From: Maritalea sp051251695
GTDB lineage: Bacteria > Pseudomonadota > Alphaproteobacteria > Rhizobiales > Devosiaceae
Direction: 5' to 3'
Length of the DNA stretch: 64,000 bases
NCBI RefSeq assembly: GCF_051251695.1
Contig: NZ_JBPOEU010000008.1
Span: forward strand, 1-64,000
In this document: positions 27,141-34,889 of the stretch, piece by piece
How positions within the stretch are numbered: position 1 is the first letter of the stretch
How the letters are laid out: each line of letters opens with the position of its first letter
The notes under the pieces: generated by a model
Told to the model about the DNA's origin: nothing
The model's input: the letters and a program-made list of their open reading frames with translations, nothing else
Databases searched by the model: none
Translations under genes and position numbers: made by a program

Positions 27141-28079
27141 ATGCCTGAAATCAAAAGCGTTGTTGCTGTTGGTGAGATTATGCTTGAACTTTCAGGTGTT
27201 CAGCAAGACGGGTCTGCGCGACTAGGGTTTGGCGGGGATACTGGCAACACGGCGATTTATTTGTCGCGTCTTTTCGGCGCGCAGGGGCGCGTCGGGTATT
27301 TGACGCGGTTGGGCCAAAGCCGGTTTTCCAACGATTTGGCGGCGTATTTGCATGGGGAGAATATTGGACTGTCCGAGCAAACTCAGGCAGATGAGGGCAC
27401 GCCGGGCTTGTACGCGATTAGTACGGACGAGGCGGGGGAAAGATCGTTCACCTATTGGCGCGAAAGTGCTGCAGTTCGTCTCTTGCTTACTGGGAACAGT
27501 GGCGAAGATGAACGGACGTTTCTACATGGGTTTGACAGTCTTTATCTCTCCGGCATAACGCTAGCCGTTTTGTCAGATGAGGGGCGGGCGCAGTTGCTAG
27601 ACATCGCACGAACGTTTTTACAAACTGGCAAAAAAGTTATGTTCGATGTCAATTTTCGAGCCAACCTGTGGCAAAGCCATTCGCCCCATGTTGATGTTCC
27701 TGAATTGGTGCGGAAGTTTATTGCCGCAGCAACAATTGTGAAAATTGGCCGCGATGAGGGTGAGGTTTTGTTTGGTGTTTCCAAATCATCCAGGCTGATT
27801 GAGAAATTGCGCTTGACTGGTTCTGCTCAATTGGTGGTGACGGACGGTGGAGATCAAATATGTGTCTATGACGCTGGTGAAGTTCACGAAGTAGGCTTTG
27901 ATGAAGTCGTCGATGTTGTGGATAGTACGGCTGCTGGGGATAGCTTCAGCGCGGGTTACTTACATGCCTATTTGAACGGAAAAGCCGCCCAAGATTGCGT
28001 AAAGGCGGGACAAAAATTGGCTGCGGTAGTCATCAAATATTCTGGCGCGATTATACCTCAAGACGCAATGCCGAAATAA
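27141..28079 (+). CDS. PfkB-family sugar kinase, 2-keto-3-deoxygluconate kinase-like
   Basis: 312-residue ribokinase-fold enzyme. GFGGDTGNTAIYLSRLFGAQ at residues 31-50 binds the sugar, and the PfkB signature 2 DVVDSTAAGDSFSAGYLHAY near 254 holds the catalytic Asp in the GD motif. YWRESAAVRLLL is typical of KdgK, which phosphorylates 2-keto-3-deoxygluconate before KDPG aldolase. No Entner-Doudoroff or hexuronate gene flanks it, so the sugar is inferred from family resemblance only. GGAG lies about 12 bp before the start. Confidence 0.85.
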   Translation: MPEIKSVVAVGEIMLELSGVQQDGSARLGFGGDTGNTAIYLSRLFGAQGRVGYLTRLGQSRFSNDLAAYLHGENIGLSEQTQADEGTPGLYAISTDEAGERSFTYWRESAAVRLLLTGNSGEDERTFLHGFDSLYLSGITLAVLSDEGRAQLLDIARTFLQTGKKVMFDVNFRANLWQSHSPHVDVPELVRKFIAAATIVKIGRDEGEVLFGVSKSSRLIEKLRLTGSAQLVVTDGGDQICVYDAGEVHEVGFDEVVDVVDSTAAGDSFSAGYLHAYLNGKAAQDCVKAGQKLAAVVIKYSGAIIPQDAMPK

Positions 28080-28116
28080 GCGACAATTGAATTGTCTTGT
28101 GCGTCACCCTAAAATT

Positions 28117-28136
28117 ACATATGAATATTGATATGT
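28117..28136. promoter_or_regulatory. Candidate SoxR operator upstream of the metallo-hydrolase gene
   Basis: ACATATGAATATTGATATGT is palindromic at 18 of 20 positions (ACATAT and ATATGT arms around an AATATT core). It lies 19 bp before the predicted start. The left half ACATATGAA recurs before soxX (32491) and before soxC (36635), which suggests one regulator, most simply SoxR. Confidence 0.6.
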
Positions 28137-28154
28137 TTGTGGGAGATGCACATT

Positions 28155-29072
28155 ATGCTGACGAAAAGAGAATTCTTGAAATTGTTCACCGCTGCGGGTT
28201 TGGCAATTGGTTTGCCGAGCATCGTGCGCGCGCAAACGGCGGCTACGCTTTCGTTGGGGAACGCGAAGCTTCACGTTATTAATGATGGATTTATGCAGCT
28301 GCCAATGGGGTTTGTTTATGGAAGTGCCCCGCAAGCCGAACGAGATGCATTACTTATTCAAAACGGCTTAGCACTGGATGCTGTGTCTCCACCTTGCAAT
28401 GTAACTGTGCTTGAAACCGATGAGGGCCTTATTGTCTTTGATGTTGGTGGCGGCACCAATTTCTTGTCCTCACTCGGTGGATTTTTTGATGCCTTTATTG
28501 AGGCGGGGTTCGATCCGGAACGGGTCACAGATGTGGTGTTTACCCATGCTCATCCTGATCACCTTTGGGGCATAATCGATGATTTTGACGAAGTGATTTT
28601 CCCAGAAGCGAAAATGCATATAGCGCGATCTGAGTTCGACTTCTGGATGGATAAAAATACAATTTCAAAGATGAACCCGGAACGCCAATCCTTTGCGGTT
28701 GGGGCTAAAAATCGTTTGGGCGAATTGGCCGATCGTTTCAGTTTTTTTGAGTTTGGCGATGAGATATTGGGCGGCATTGAGGCGGTAGACACAAGTGGTC
28801 ACACAATCGGACATACCTCGTTCGTCGTACACGGCGGCGACCAGCCAACGATGATATTGGGCGATGCATTAACGCACCCGATCATTTCGTTTGAAAAGCC
28901 CAATTGGCCGACAGGGTCTGACCACGACATGGACCAAGGGATTGCCACGCGGCTAAAACTGCTGGATCGCTTATCGCATGATCAGATGCGGGTAATTGGC
29001 TATCATCTTACCAACAATGGGGTGGGACGTGTCGAGCAATCAGGAACTGCATTCCGGTTTGTAGGAAGCTAA
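28155..29072 (+). CDS. Metallo-beta-lactamase-fold hydrolase beside sox genes (SoxH-like)
   Basis: 305 residues from ATG 28155 (GGGAGA upstream). The N-terminus TKREFLKLFTAAGLAIGLPS looks like a Tat/Sec signal with cleavage near VRA-QTAA. The metal site HAHPDHLWG lies near residue 133 and DTSGHTIGHTSFVVH near 214, followed by an ILGDALTHP segment, all typical of MBL-fold hydrolases. Sox clusters often carry such proteins (SoxG/SoxH). A palindrome shared with other sox promoters precedes it, supporting co-regulation. The substrate is unknown. Confidence 0.82.
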   Translation: MLTKREFLKLFTAAGLAIGLPSIVRAQTAATLSLGNAKLHVINDGFMQLPMGFVYGSAPQAERDALLIQNGLALDAVSPPCNVTVLETDEGLIVFDVGGGTNFLSSLGGFFDAFIEAGFDPERVTDVVFTHAHPDHLWGIIDDFDEVIFPEAKMHIARSEFDFWMDKNTISKMNPERQSFAVGAKNRLGELADRFSFFEFGDEILGGIEAVDTSGHTIGHTSFVVHGGDQPTMILGDALTHPIISFEKPNWPTGSDHDMDQGIATRLKLLDRLSHDQMRVIGYHLTNNGVGRVEQSGTAFRFVGS

Positions 29073-29073
29073 A

Positions 29074-30141
29074 TTACTGGGTGCCTAATTGAAAGATGCG
29101 TCCGCCGAGCAAATAGGCAAGACCAATACGGGCACCCAAAGCAACACAGAGAAAAACAATTGGTGCGCTTACTGTAAGCAGGGAAGCGGCGCTTAGGCCT
29201 TGGCCGATTGTGCAGCCTAGTGCCAAAATGCCGCCAAACCCCATAAATGCAGCTCCGGCGATATGGCGTCCAAGTTCACGCGCGTCGTCACATGCTTCCC
29301 AGCGGACTGAATGTTGTTTGATTGCCCCAATGGCAGCACCTAAAATTGTGCCGAAGACTAATCCAACTCCATAATCTGGTCCAACACCGGTATTGGCAAT
29401 GAATTGCAAAATGCCGTCCCCCAATGGAAGAACAAAGCTGGCAGATTCAAGTTGAACCGGGGCAAATGAGATTTGTTGAAAATAGGAAGTGATCCACCAA
29501 CCGCTGGCAATGACGCCACCAACAATTGTGCCCGTCAACAGACCAGACTTGTTGTGCCGAAATTCTTTGGATTTAAACACCCAAAAAGCAACAGCCGCTA
29601 GTAGGATGATCATTGTCGGGAGTTGTGCCCAACTACCCAAAACACTTGCAACCAGGCTGGGAATTGATTGGTCAGCAGCGAAGCTAAGATCAATACTTGA
29701 ATTTTGTTCAATGAAGATGCGCACTGGTGAAAGTGTGCCACGGGCGGTTGCAAGGGCCGTTATGCCGATGACAAGGAACGCGACAAACCCTTTTAGGCTG
29801 CCCCCACCAAGACGGATCAGCGCACCAAATCCACAAGTGCCGACGAGCGCCATGCCCAACCCAAAAAATACGCCGCCGATTATGTAAGCGCCAACGGCAA
29901 AGTCGGTTGTGAGGTAAAAACTGGAGCTGAGGTTTAGGGTTCCAGTTGAAATTGCGATTTGGGTTATGATTGCCGCGACGAGGGCGGCTAAGCCCCATGT
30001 GCGTAGCCCACCTGTGTCGCCAGAATACCAAGCTTTTTCAAATGCAGAGAGTGTGCAAAACACGTTCACACGCGCCACGTATCCCAACAAAACGCCAACA
30101 GCGATTCCCGCCAACGGCAAGCCATATAGTGGCTCTATCAT
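29074..30141 (-). CDS. soxT: YeeE/YedE-family sulfur transport membrane protein (SoxT)
   Basis: 355 residues from ATG 30141, chosen because AGGGAG stands 9 bp upstream; the frame opens earlier at 30180. About nine or ten helices are seen. The duplicated sulfur-transport motif is present as GMALVGTCGFGALIRLGGGS near residue 100 and ILALGCTIGQGLSAASLLTV near the end, each with a conserved Cys, as in YeeE-type thiosulfate carriers. It lies downstream of soxS and soxR on the same strand, the position of soxT in alphaproteobacterial sox islands. It probably imports sulfur compounds or helps signal to SoxR. Confidence 0.87.
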   Translation of the reverse strand: MIEPLYGLPLAGIAVGVLLGYVARVNVFCTLSAFEKAWYSGDTGGLRTWGLAALVAAIITQIAISTGTLNLSSSFYLTTDFAVGAYIIGGVFFGLGMALVGTCGFGALIRLGGGSLKGFVAFLVIGITALATARGTLSPVRIFIEQNSSIDLSFAADQSIPSLVASVLGSWAQLPTMIILLAAVAFWVFKSKEFRHNKSGLLTGTIVGGVIASGWWITSYFQQISFAPVQLESASFVLPLGDGILQFIANTGVGPDYGVGLVFGTILGAAIGAIKQHSVRWEACDDARELGRHIAGAAFMGFGGILALGCTIGQGLSAASLLTVSAPIVFLCVALGARIGLAYLLGGRIFQLGTQ

Positions 30142-30241
30142 CCCAAATCTCCCTGTCCCCTGCGCCATCATATGACGCAAATCAGCAAAAAGACAATTGG
30201 ATTAGATAAATGAGTCTGTAAGTTCGTTCTGGATAAGGGGG

Positions 30242-30610
30242 CTATTCGGCTTGATCTGGTTTTTCGTCGACACAGAACAATTCGTATAATTGACCAATAA
30301 TCGTTGATACTTCGTCGCTGGCGATTGAATAGTAAATGGTTCGGCCTTCACGGCGGGTATTGACTAATTTGTCAAACCGCAATCGGGCTAAGAGTTGTGA
30401 CACAGATGCCTGGGGCATCGACATGACGCGCTCTAGGTCGGAAACCGACTTTTCACCTTCAGATAGAATGCACAAGATGAGCATACGCGACTCGTGCGAA
30501 AGAGCCTTAAGCAATTCGCTCGCTTTTCGCGCCTGTTCCATCATGTTGCGCATCTCTTCGGGGGAAGAGTTTTCACTCAATTTTGGCAATGCCATGAAGT
30601 TCACATTCAT
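30242..30610 (-). CDS. soxR: ArsR-family repressor of sox genes
   Basis: 122-residue winged-helix protein. LLKALSHESRMLILCILSEG at about residues 33-52 and the recognition helix MPQASVSQLLARLRFDKLVN near 69-88 followed by REGRTIYYSIAS form the ArsR fold. Two cysteines (near 47 and 114) could sense persulfides, as described for SoxR/BigR-type repressors. It lies between soxS and soxT on the same strand, opposite soxV. No good ribosome site precedes ATG 30610, and Met6 is an alternative start. Confidence 0.9.
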   Translation of the reverse strand: MNVNFMALPKLSENSSPEEMRNMMEQARKASELLKALSHESRMLILCILSEGEKSVSDLERVMSMPQASVSQLLARLRFDKLVNTRREGRTIYYSIASDEVSTIIGQLYELFCVDEKPDQAE

Positions 30611-30650
30611 CTATTTAGTTGTGTCGTGGGCCTTGATGTCAAAAAATGGC

Positions 30651-31013
30651 TCATTTTTCAAGCTTTTCAAGCAATTCATCGAGTAGAAACCAGAAAAATT
30701 GATCACCAGCGTATCCGCGCAAGCGGCCAATTTCTTCGCCGCCAGCAATTAACACAAAGGTTGGCGTGAATATATCTGGCTTTATCTGGGACAGGTCTTG
30801 AGGCCAGGGCTCATGAATGTCAACGCGTCGTAAGGGCGCAGCTTTGCCTTCCCACGTCTTTGGATAAATTTCGCCGATCTCTTTGTCCCACTGTTCACAA
30901 TAGGTGCATCCAGCTTGCTCAAGCATCAGCAATTGCTGTGCCCTTGCCGGGTTTGCAAACAACATTATGGCAAGCAAAGTTGCCAATAGCATTTTTAGAT
31001 AGACCGTTTTCAT
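30651..31013 (-). CDS. soxS: Periplasmic thioredoxin-like protein SoxS
   Basis: 120 residues with a signal peptide (KTVYLKMLLATLLAIMLFAN, cleavage near ARA-QQLL) and a thioredoxin-like core with the redox site AGCTYCEQWDKEIG near residues 34-47. FTPTFVLIAGGEEIGRLRGY is the cis-Pro region. SoxS reactivates the SoxYZ carrier in relatives by reducing its blocked cysteine. It is the first gene of the minus-strand soxS-soxR-soxT unit and is divergent from soxV. Confidence 0.9.
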   Translation of the reverse strand: MKTVYLKMLLATLLAIMLFANPARAQQLLMLEQAGCTYCEQWDKEIGEIYPKTWEGKAAPLRRVDIHEPWPQDLSQIKPDIFTPTFVLIAGGEEIGRLRGYAGDQFFWFLLDELLEKLEK

Positions 31014-31071
31014 TCGTGTTCCTGAGTTCCAGCGTGAATTTCAGTATATCAGTGAAAATATATAGTGGAAA

Positions 31072-31120
31072 TCAAATATATTTGAGCTATGGTGAGATAG
31101 ATATGCAAATTAATATATGT
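31072..31120. promoter_or_regulatory. soxS-soxV divergent control region
   Basis: Two elements lie between the divergent genes. One is the perfect 14-bp palindrome TCAAATATATTTGA at 31072-31085. The other is ATATGCAAATTAATATATGT at 31101-31120, which resembles the ATATGAA half-site found before soxX, soxC and the metallo-hydrolase gene. SoxR proteins of related bacteria are reported to act at soxS-soxV and soxW-soxX intergenic regions. Confidence 0.55.
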
Positions 31121-31130
31121 TGGGGCCAAT

Positions 31131-31865
31131 ATGTTGGATGTAAGTATTTGGGGGGCGTTCATCGCGGGCGTACTATCGTTCTTTTCCCCCTGTGTTTTAC
31201 CGATCGTACCGCCATATCTCGCCTATTTGGCGGGGGTCAGTTTTGAGCAACTAAGCGACGAGGACATGGATGCCAGCGCTGCTCGGCAAATCCTTTTGGC
31301 TTCGGTTGCATTTGTTGTTGGCTTCTCGACCGTTTTTGTCGCGTTGGGCGCTACAGCGAGCCTTCTGGGCCAAACGATTGCCCAATATTACCATATTCTG
31401 TCGATTATTGCCGGTGTGATCATCATTGCGATGGGCCTGCACTTTATTGGGATTTTGCGCTTGTCGGTGCTTTATCGTGAAGCGCGGGTGCAGGTAAATT
31501 CTAAACCTGTTGGATTGCTGGGCGCATTCATTATGGGATTGGCCTTTGCTTTCGGCTGGACGCCCTGTGTGGGGCCGATTTTAGCGACCATTTTGTTCGT
31601 GGCAGGGTCTGAAGATACCGCTTGGCGCGGCATGAGCCTGTTGCTCGCCTATTCTGCGGGCATTGGTATTCCGTTTATACTGGCCGGGGCATTTGCCGCG
31701 AGATTTATCAAAGTCGCTGGGCGGTTGAAGCAACATATGCGCAAGATAGAAATTGCTATGGGCATACTGCTGATTGTTACGGGGATTTTGTTTGTTACGG
31801 GAAGTATGAGCGCGATTGCCCAGTGGCTTTTAGATACATTCCCCATTTTTGGCACAGTTGGATAG
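31131..31865 (+). CDS. soxV: CcdA-family thiol electron transporter SoxV
   Basis: 244 residues with six helices. The paired cysteine motifs that carry reducing equivalents across the membrane are SFFSPCVLPIVPPYLAYLAG at about residues 18-37 and AFGWTPCVGPILATILF near 140-156. The fold and length fit the DsbD/CcdA family, and its place before soxW marks it as SoxV, which passes electrons from cytoplasmic thioredoxin to SoxW to keep SoxYZ active. It begins the soxVWXYZABCDF series on the plus strand. Confidence 0.95.
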   Translation: MLDVSIWGAFIAGVLSFFSPCVLPIVPPYLAYLAGVSFEQLSDEDMDASAARQILLASVAFVVGFSTVFVALGATASLLGQTIAQYYHILSIIAGVIIIAMGLHFIGILRLSVLYREARVQVNSKPVGLLGAFIMGLAFAFGWTPCVGPILATILFVAGSEDTAWRGMSLLLAYSAGIGIPFILAGAFAARFIKVAGRLKQHMRKIEIAMGILLIVTGILFVTGSMSAIAQWLLDTFPIFGTVG

Positions 31866-31874
31866 GAGGCAGAA

Positions 31875-32450
31875 ATGTTTCGGATTTTGATGATATTCAG
31901 TTTTTTGTTTTTGGGTAATACGGCTTATGCCGAAACCATTGGTGAGGACGGACTGCATAAACAGGATTGGTTCACACTGACATTCCGCGACATTGCGGAG
32001 GATATCGAAGCAGCTGCGGCAGAAGACAAGCGTTTAGTGTTAATATTTGAACAACGCGGCTGCATTTATTGCGCCAAAATGCATAAGGATCTTTTGTCTG
32101 ACCCTGAAGTGGCCGCCTACATCCAAGAGAACTACATGGTCGTTCAGTATAACATGTTCGGCGATGAAGGGGTCACTGATCTTGATGGCGAAGAGCTAAC
32201 GGAGAAGACCGCTGCGCGCAAATGGGGATATGTTTTTACCCCGACTTTGGTGTTTTTGCCTGATGTCGTTCCAGTCGAATCTACTAGTGTTGCCAAAGCC
32301 GCTGTGGCGACTATGCCGGGTGCATTTGGCAAATGGACATTCCTCAATATGTTCAAATGGGTGAATGAGCGGGGCTATGAAGGTGAAGAGCATTTCCAAA
32401 AATATCATGCAAGAATCATAGAGCAACTGCGCGCTGAAGGGCGACTTTGA
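31875..32450 (+). CDS. soxW: Periplasmic thioredoxin SoxW
   Basis: 191 residues: signal peptide (FRILMIFSFLFLGNTAYA, cleaved before ETIG), then a thioredoxin-like domain with the active site EQRGCIYCAKMHKDLL near residues 59-74 and VFTPTLVFLPD as the cis-Pro region. It receives electrons from SoxV. A GGAGG ribosome site precedes the start, 9 bp after soxV. A 144-bp gap with a likely operator then separates it from soxX. Confidence 0.92.
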   Translation: MFRILMIFSFLFLGNTAYAETIGEDGLHKQDWFTLTFRDIAEDIEAAAAEDKRLVLIFEQRGCIYCAKMHKDLLSDPEVAAYIQENYMVVQYNMFGDEGVTDLDGEELTEKTAARKWGYVFTPTLVFLPDVVPVESTSVAKAAVATMPGAFGKWTFLNMFKWVNERGYEGEEHFQKYHARIIEQLRAEGRL

Positions 32451-32490
32451 TCTGATTACGGTGTGTGGAAAATAGTCGATTTCGCGCAAA

Positions 32491-32516
32491 ACATATGAAC
32501 ATTTGAATTAATACAT
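32491..32516. promoter_or_regulatory. Candidate SoxR operator upstream of soxX
   Basis: ACATATGAACATTTGAATTA begins 104 bp before soxX, inside the 144-bp soxW-soxX gap. Its first nine bases are identical to the motifs at 28117 and 36635. The soxW-soxX gap is a known place of SoxR action in related organisms. Confidence 0.55.
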
Positions 32517-32594
32517 TGATTGAAAGGAATTATCGATTTAAGCTCACGATAATGTGAATGAGATCTAACGATCCATCTCAGGGAGGGGACTGGT

Positions 32595-33056
32595 ATGAGA
32601 AAACTGATTGTCGCTACCTCAGTGGCGATATTATGCAGCACAGGTTCTGTGTTTGCTGACGCGGTTGGACCAAGTGACGTTAAAATGGTCGACGCGGTTA
32701 TTGAAAATTCATTGACCGGGCAGATGGGTGATCCAGCTGCTGGACGGGACATCATGATCAACCGCAAGCTTGGCAATTGCCTCGCGTGCCATATGAACAC
32801 TGAAATTTCAGAGCAACCGTTCCACGGTGAAGTTGGCCCCCCACTTGATGGTGCTGCCAGCCGGTGGAGCGAGGGTGAATTACGCGCAATTTTGGTGAAC
32901 GCCAAACAGGCGGTGAACCCAGATTCGATAATGCCATCATTCTATAGCTTGGAGCTTGGTGCCCGTGTAGCAGAGAAATTTGCTGGTAAAACGATTTTGG
33001 ATGCCCAGCAGGTTGAAGATGTATTGGCTTATTTGATGACGCTGAAAGACGAATAG
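32595..33056 (+). CDS. soxX: Sulfur-oxidising cytochrome c subunit SoxX
   Basis: 153 residues with a signal peptide (RKLIVATSVAILCSTGSVFA, then DAVG). A single c-type haem site, NCLACHM with CLACH at residues 62-66, and a likely distal methionine in DSIMPSFYSL near 117 fit SoxX. SoxX and SoxA form the SoxAX complex that joins thiosulfate to the SoxY cysteine. GGGAGGGG precedes ATG 32595. It opens the core XYZA gene run. Confidence 0.96.
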   Translation: MRKLIVATSVAILCSTGSVFADAVGPSDVKMVDAVIENSLTGQMGDPAAGRDIMINRKLGNCLACHMNTEISEQPFHGEVGPPLDGAASRWSEGELRAILVNAKQAVNPDSIMPSFYSLELGARVAEKFAGKTILDAQQVEDVLAYLMTLKDE

Positions 33057-33082
33057 GCAAAAGCATGAACAAGGAGACAAGA

Positions 33083-33538
33083 ATGAGCATATCAAGACGC
33101 AAAGTGCTTGCGCTAGGTGCTGGCCTTGGTGCAATTGCCTTGACTGGGTTTAAGTCAAGCATTGCATTTGCCGATGATGCCGCTGCGCAAGCCGCAATTG
33201 ATGCGTTTGCTGGTGGTGCAAGTATTGGTGAAGGCCGAGTTTCACTGACAGCACCTGAAATCGCAGAGAACGGTAACACCGTTCCAGTTTCGGTTGATGT
33301 TGAAAGCCCCATGACAGATGCAGACTATGTCGCGTCGGTTATGATTTTGGCTGAAGGCAATCCAAACCCTGGCGTTGTCACGCTCAATTTCACACCCATG
33401 AGTGGAGTTGCTTCGTCAACAACACGTATTCGTCTTGCAAAAACACAGAATGTGATTGCGGTGGCGAAGATGAGCGATGGCTCGGTGTTTATGGATAAGA
33501 AGCTCGTCAAAGTAACTATTGGCGGTTGTGGCGGCTAA
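33083..33538 (+). CDS. soxY: Sulfur carrier subunit SoxY
   Basis: 151 residues from ATG 33083; I prefer it to ATG 33065 because AAGGAG lies 6 bp before it. A Tat-type signal starts SISRRKVLALGAGLGAIALTG. The C-terminus is exactly the SoxY swinging arm, GGCGG, with carrier Cys149 on which thiosulfate and its oxidation products are bound. It forms a heterodimer with SoxZ, encoded 27 bp downstream. Confidence 0.97.
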   Translation: MSISRRKVLALGAGLGAIALTGFKSSIAFADDAAAQAAIDAFAGGASIGEGRVSLTAPEIAENGNTVPVSVDVESPMTDADYVASVMILAEGNPNPGVVTLNFTPMSGVASSTTRIRLAKTQNVIAVAKMSDGSVFMDKKLVKVTIGGCGG

Positions 33539-33565
33539 GCGGCCGACAAATTAGGAGAGACAATT

Positions 33566-33889
33566 ATGGCTTCAAAACCTCGCGTTAAAGTGCCTAAAAA
33601 AGCTGCCGCTGGTGATGTTATTACTATTAAGACATTGATCAGCCACGCTATGGAAAGCGGGCAACGCAAAGGAAAAGATGGAAATCTGATCCCACGCAAA
33701 ATCATCAATAAATTTACAGCGGATTTCAACGGTACGCCGGTGTTTTCTGCCGATATTGAGCCCGGCGTAGCGGCGAACCCGTTCATCGAGTTTAATGTGA
33801 AGGTCACCGAGAGTGGCACATTTAACTTCATATGGCTTGATGATGATGGTTCTGAATATACGTCGAGCAAAGATATTGCTGTAAATTAA
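33566..33889 (+). CDS. soxZ: Sulfur carrier subunit SoxZ
   Basis: 107 residues, no signal peptide, as expected because SoxZ is exported bound to SoxY. KVPKKAAAGDVITIKTLISH at the start, DGNLIPRKIINKFTADFNGT and the end SGTFNFIWLDDDGSEYTSSK are standard SoxZ segments. AGGAGAG lies 8 bp upstream of ATG. Confidence 0.97.
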   Translation: MASKPRVKVPKKAAAGDVITIKTLISHAMESGQRKGKDGNLIPRKIINKFTADFNGTPVFSADIEPGVAANPFIEFNVKVTESGTFNFIWLDDDGSEYTSSKDIAVN

Positions 33890-33944
33890 TTAGACAGACA
33901 ACGAGCTAAACGGCTCGAAATCTGTTGCTTAGAGGAGGAGACAG

Positions 33945-34799
33945 ATGATCAAAAAAGGGGGGATAATTGCCGCTTTAGGTCTTAGTGCAATCGTTGCGAC
34001 TTTGATGTCGCCGGCATTGGCCGATCCGGACAATAATCAACTGATCATTGAAGGCGAGCTCATCGTTACTGATGTTGCCGCACCTGATAGTTCACCGCTT
34101 GACCATATCTATTCTGGTTGGCGTTTCCGCGCACCTGAAACGCAGTCATTGCAGTTGGATGATTTCGAAAATCCAGGTTTTGTAGCGGTTGATGATGCGG
34201 CAGAAACTTGGGAAACAGCAGACGGAAGCGAAGGAAAATCTTGCGCATCCTGTCACGAAGATGTTTCCAGTTTGGCTGGATTGCGCGCCGAACTGCCAAA
34301 ATGGGATGAAGCAACCAACAAGCCAGCAACGATGGAGAATTTGATCAATCGTTGTCGTACTGACCGTATGGGCGCAGACGCTTGGAAATGGGAAGCAAAA
34401 GAGATGCTTAACATGACCGCGTTGATTAGCGTTCAGTCTCGCGGCATGCCGGTCAATATTCAAACTGACGGACCAATGGCTGAGTGGATGGAAAAGGGCA
34501 AGGACCTTTATTACACCCGTGTTGGCCAACTCAACATGTCCTGTTCGAATTGCCATGAAGACAATTACGGTAAGCAAATTCGTTCAGATCATTTGAGCCA
34601 AGGGCAAATCAACGGTTTCCCTGTTTATCGGTTGAAGTGGGCTGGTTTGGGTTCCATCCATCGACGCTTTAAAGGCTGCATGGACAATATTCGAGCAACG
34701 CCATTTAAACGCGGTTCAGACGAGTTTATCGCTCTAGAAGCTTATGTTGCATCTCGCGGTGCTGGTTTGGCGGTCGAAGGTCCGTCTGTGCGGAACTAG
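33945..34799 (+). CDS. soxA: Dihaem cytochrome SoxA, L-cysteine S-thiosulfotransferase
   Basis: 284 residues with a signal peptide (IKKGGIIAALGLSAIVATLM, cleavage near ALA-DPDN). Two haem motifs are present, CASCH at 100-104 and CSNCH at 200-204, so this is the dihaem type. RFKGCMDNIRA near 242-252 holds Cys245, corresponding to the catalytic persulfide cysteine that ligates the active haem. It works with SoxX. AGAGGAGGAGA precedes the start. Confidence 0.97.
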   Translation: MIKKGGIIAALGLSAIVATLMSPALADPDNNQLIIEGELIVTDVAAPDSSPLDHIYSGWRFRAPETQSLQLDDFENPGFVAVDDAAETWETADGSEGKSCASCHEDVSSLAGLRAELPKWDEATNKPATMENLINRCRTDRMGADAWKWEAKEMLNMTALISVQSRGMPVNIQTDGPMAEWMEKGKDLYYTRVGQLNMSCSNCHEDNYGKQIRSDHLSQGQINGFPVYRLKWAGLGSIHRRFKGCMDNIRATPFKRGSDEFIALEAYVASRGAGLAVEGPSVRN

Positions 34800-34814
34800 G
34801 AACGTTTAATTTGT

Positions 34815-34847
34815 GGCAACGGCGCTAAGTAAGTGCCGTTGCCGTTT
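34815..34847 (+). terminator. Intra-operon hairpin between soxA and soxB
   Basis: GGCAACGGC and GCCGTTGCC form a perfect 9-bp stem with an 11-nt loop, followed by GTTTTG. It starts 16 bp after soxA and ends 43 bp before soxB. It could partly terminate or protect the XYZA part of the message, giving more carrier and SoxAX than SoxB and SoxCD. Confidence 0.75.
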
Positions 34848-34889
34848 TGATGCCTGGTAAGGGCAGTTTCATAAAATAGGGGTGTTTGT

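Noticed and set aside
28082..28096. Palindrome GACAATTGAATTGTC just after the sugar kinase gene
   Set aside because: As a terminator the 1-nt loop and missing U-run do not fit. As an operator there is no second copy or clear regulator.
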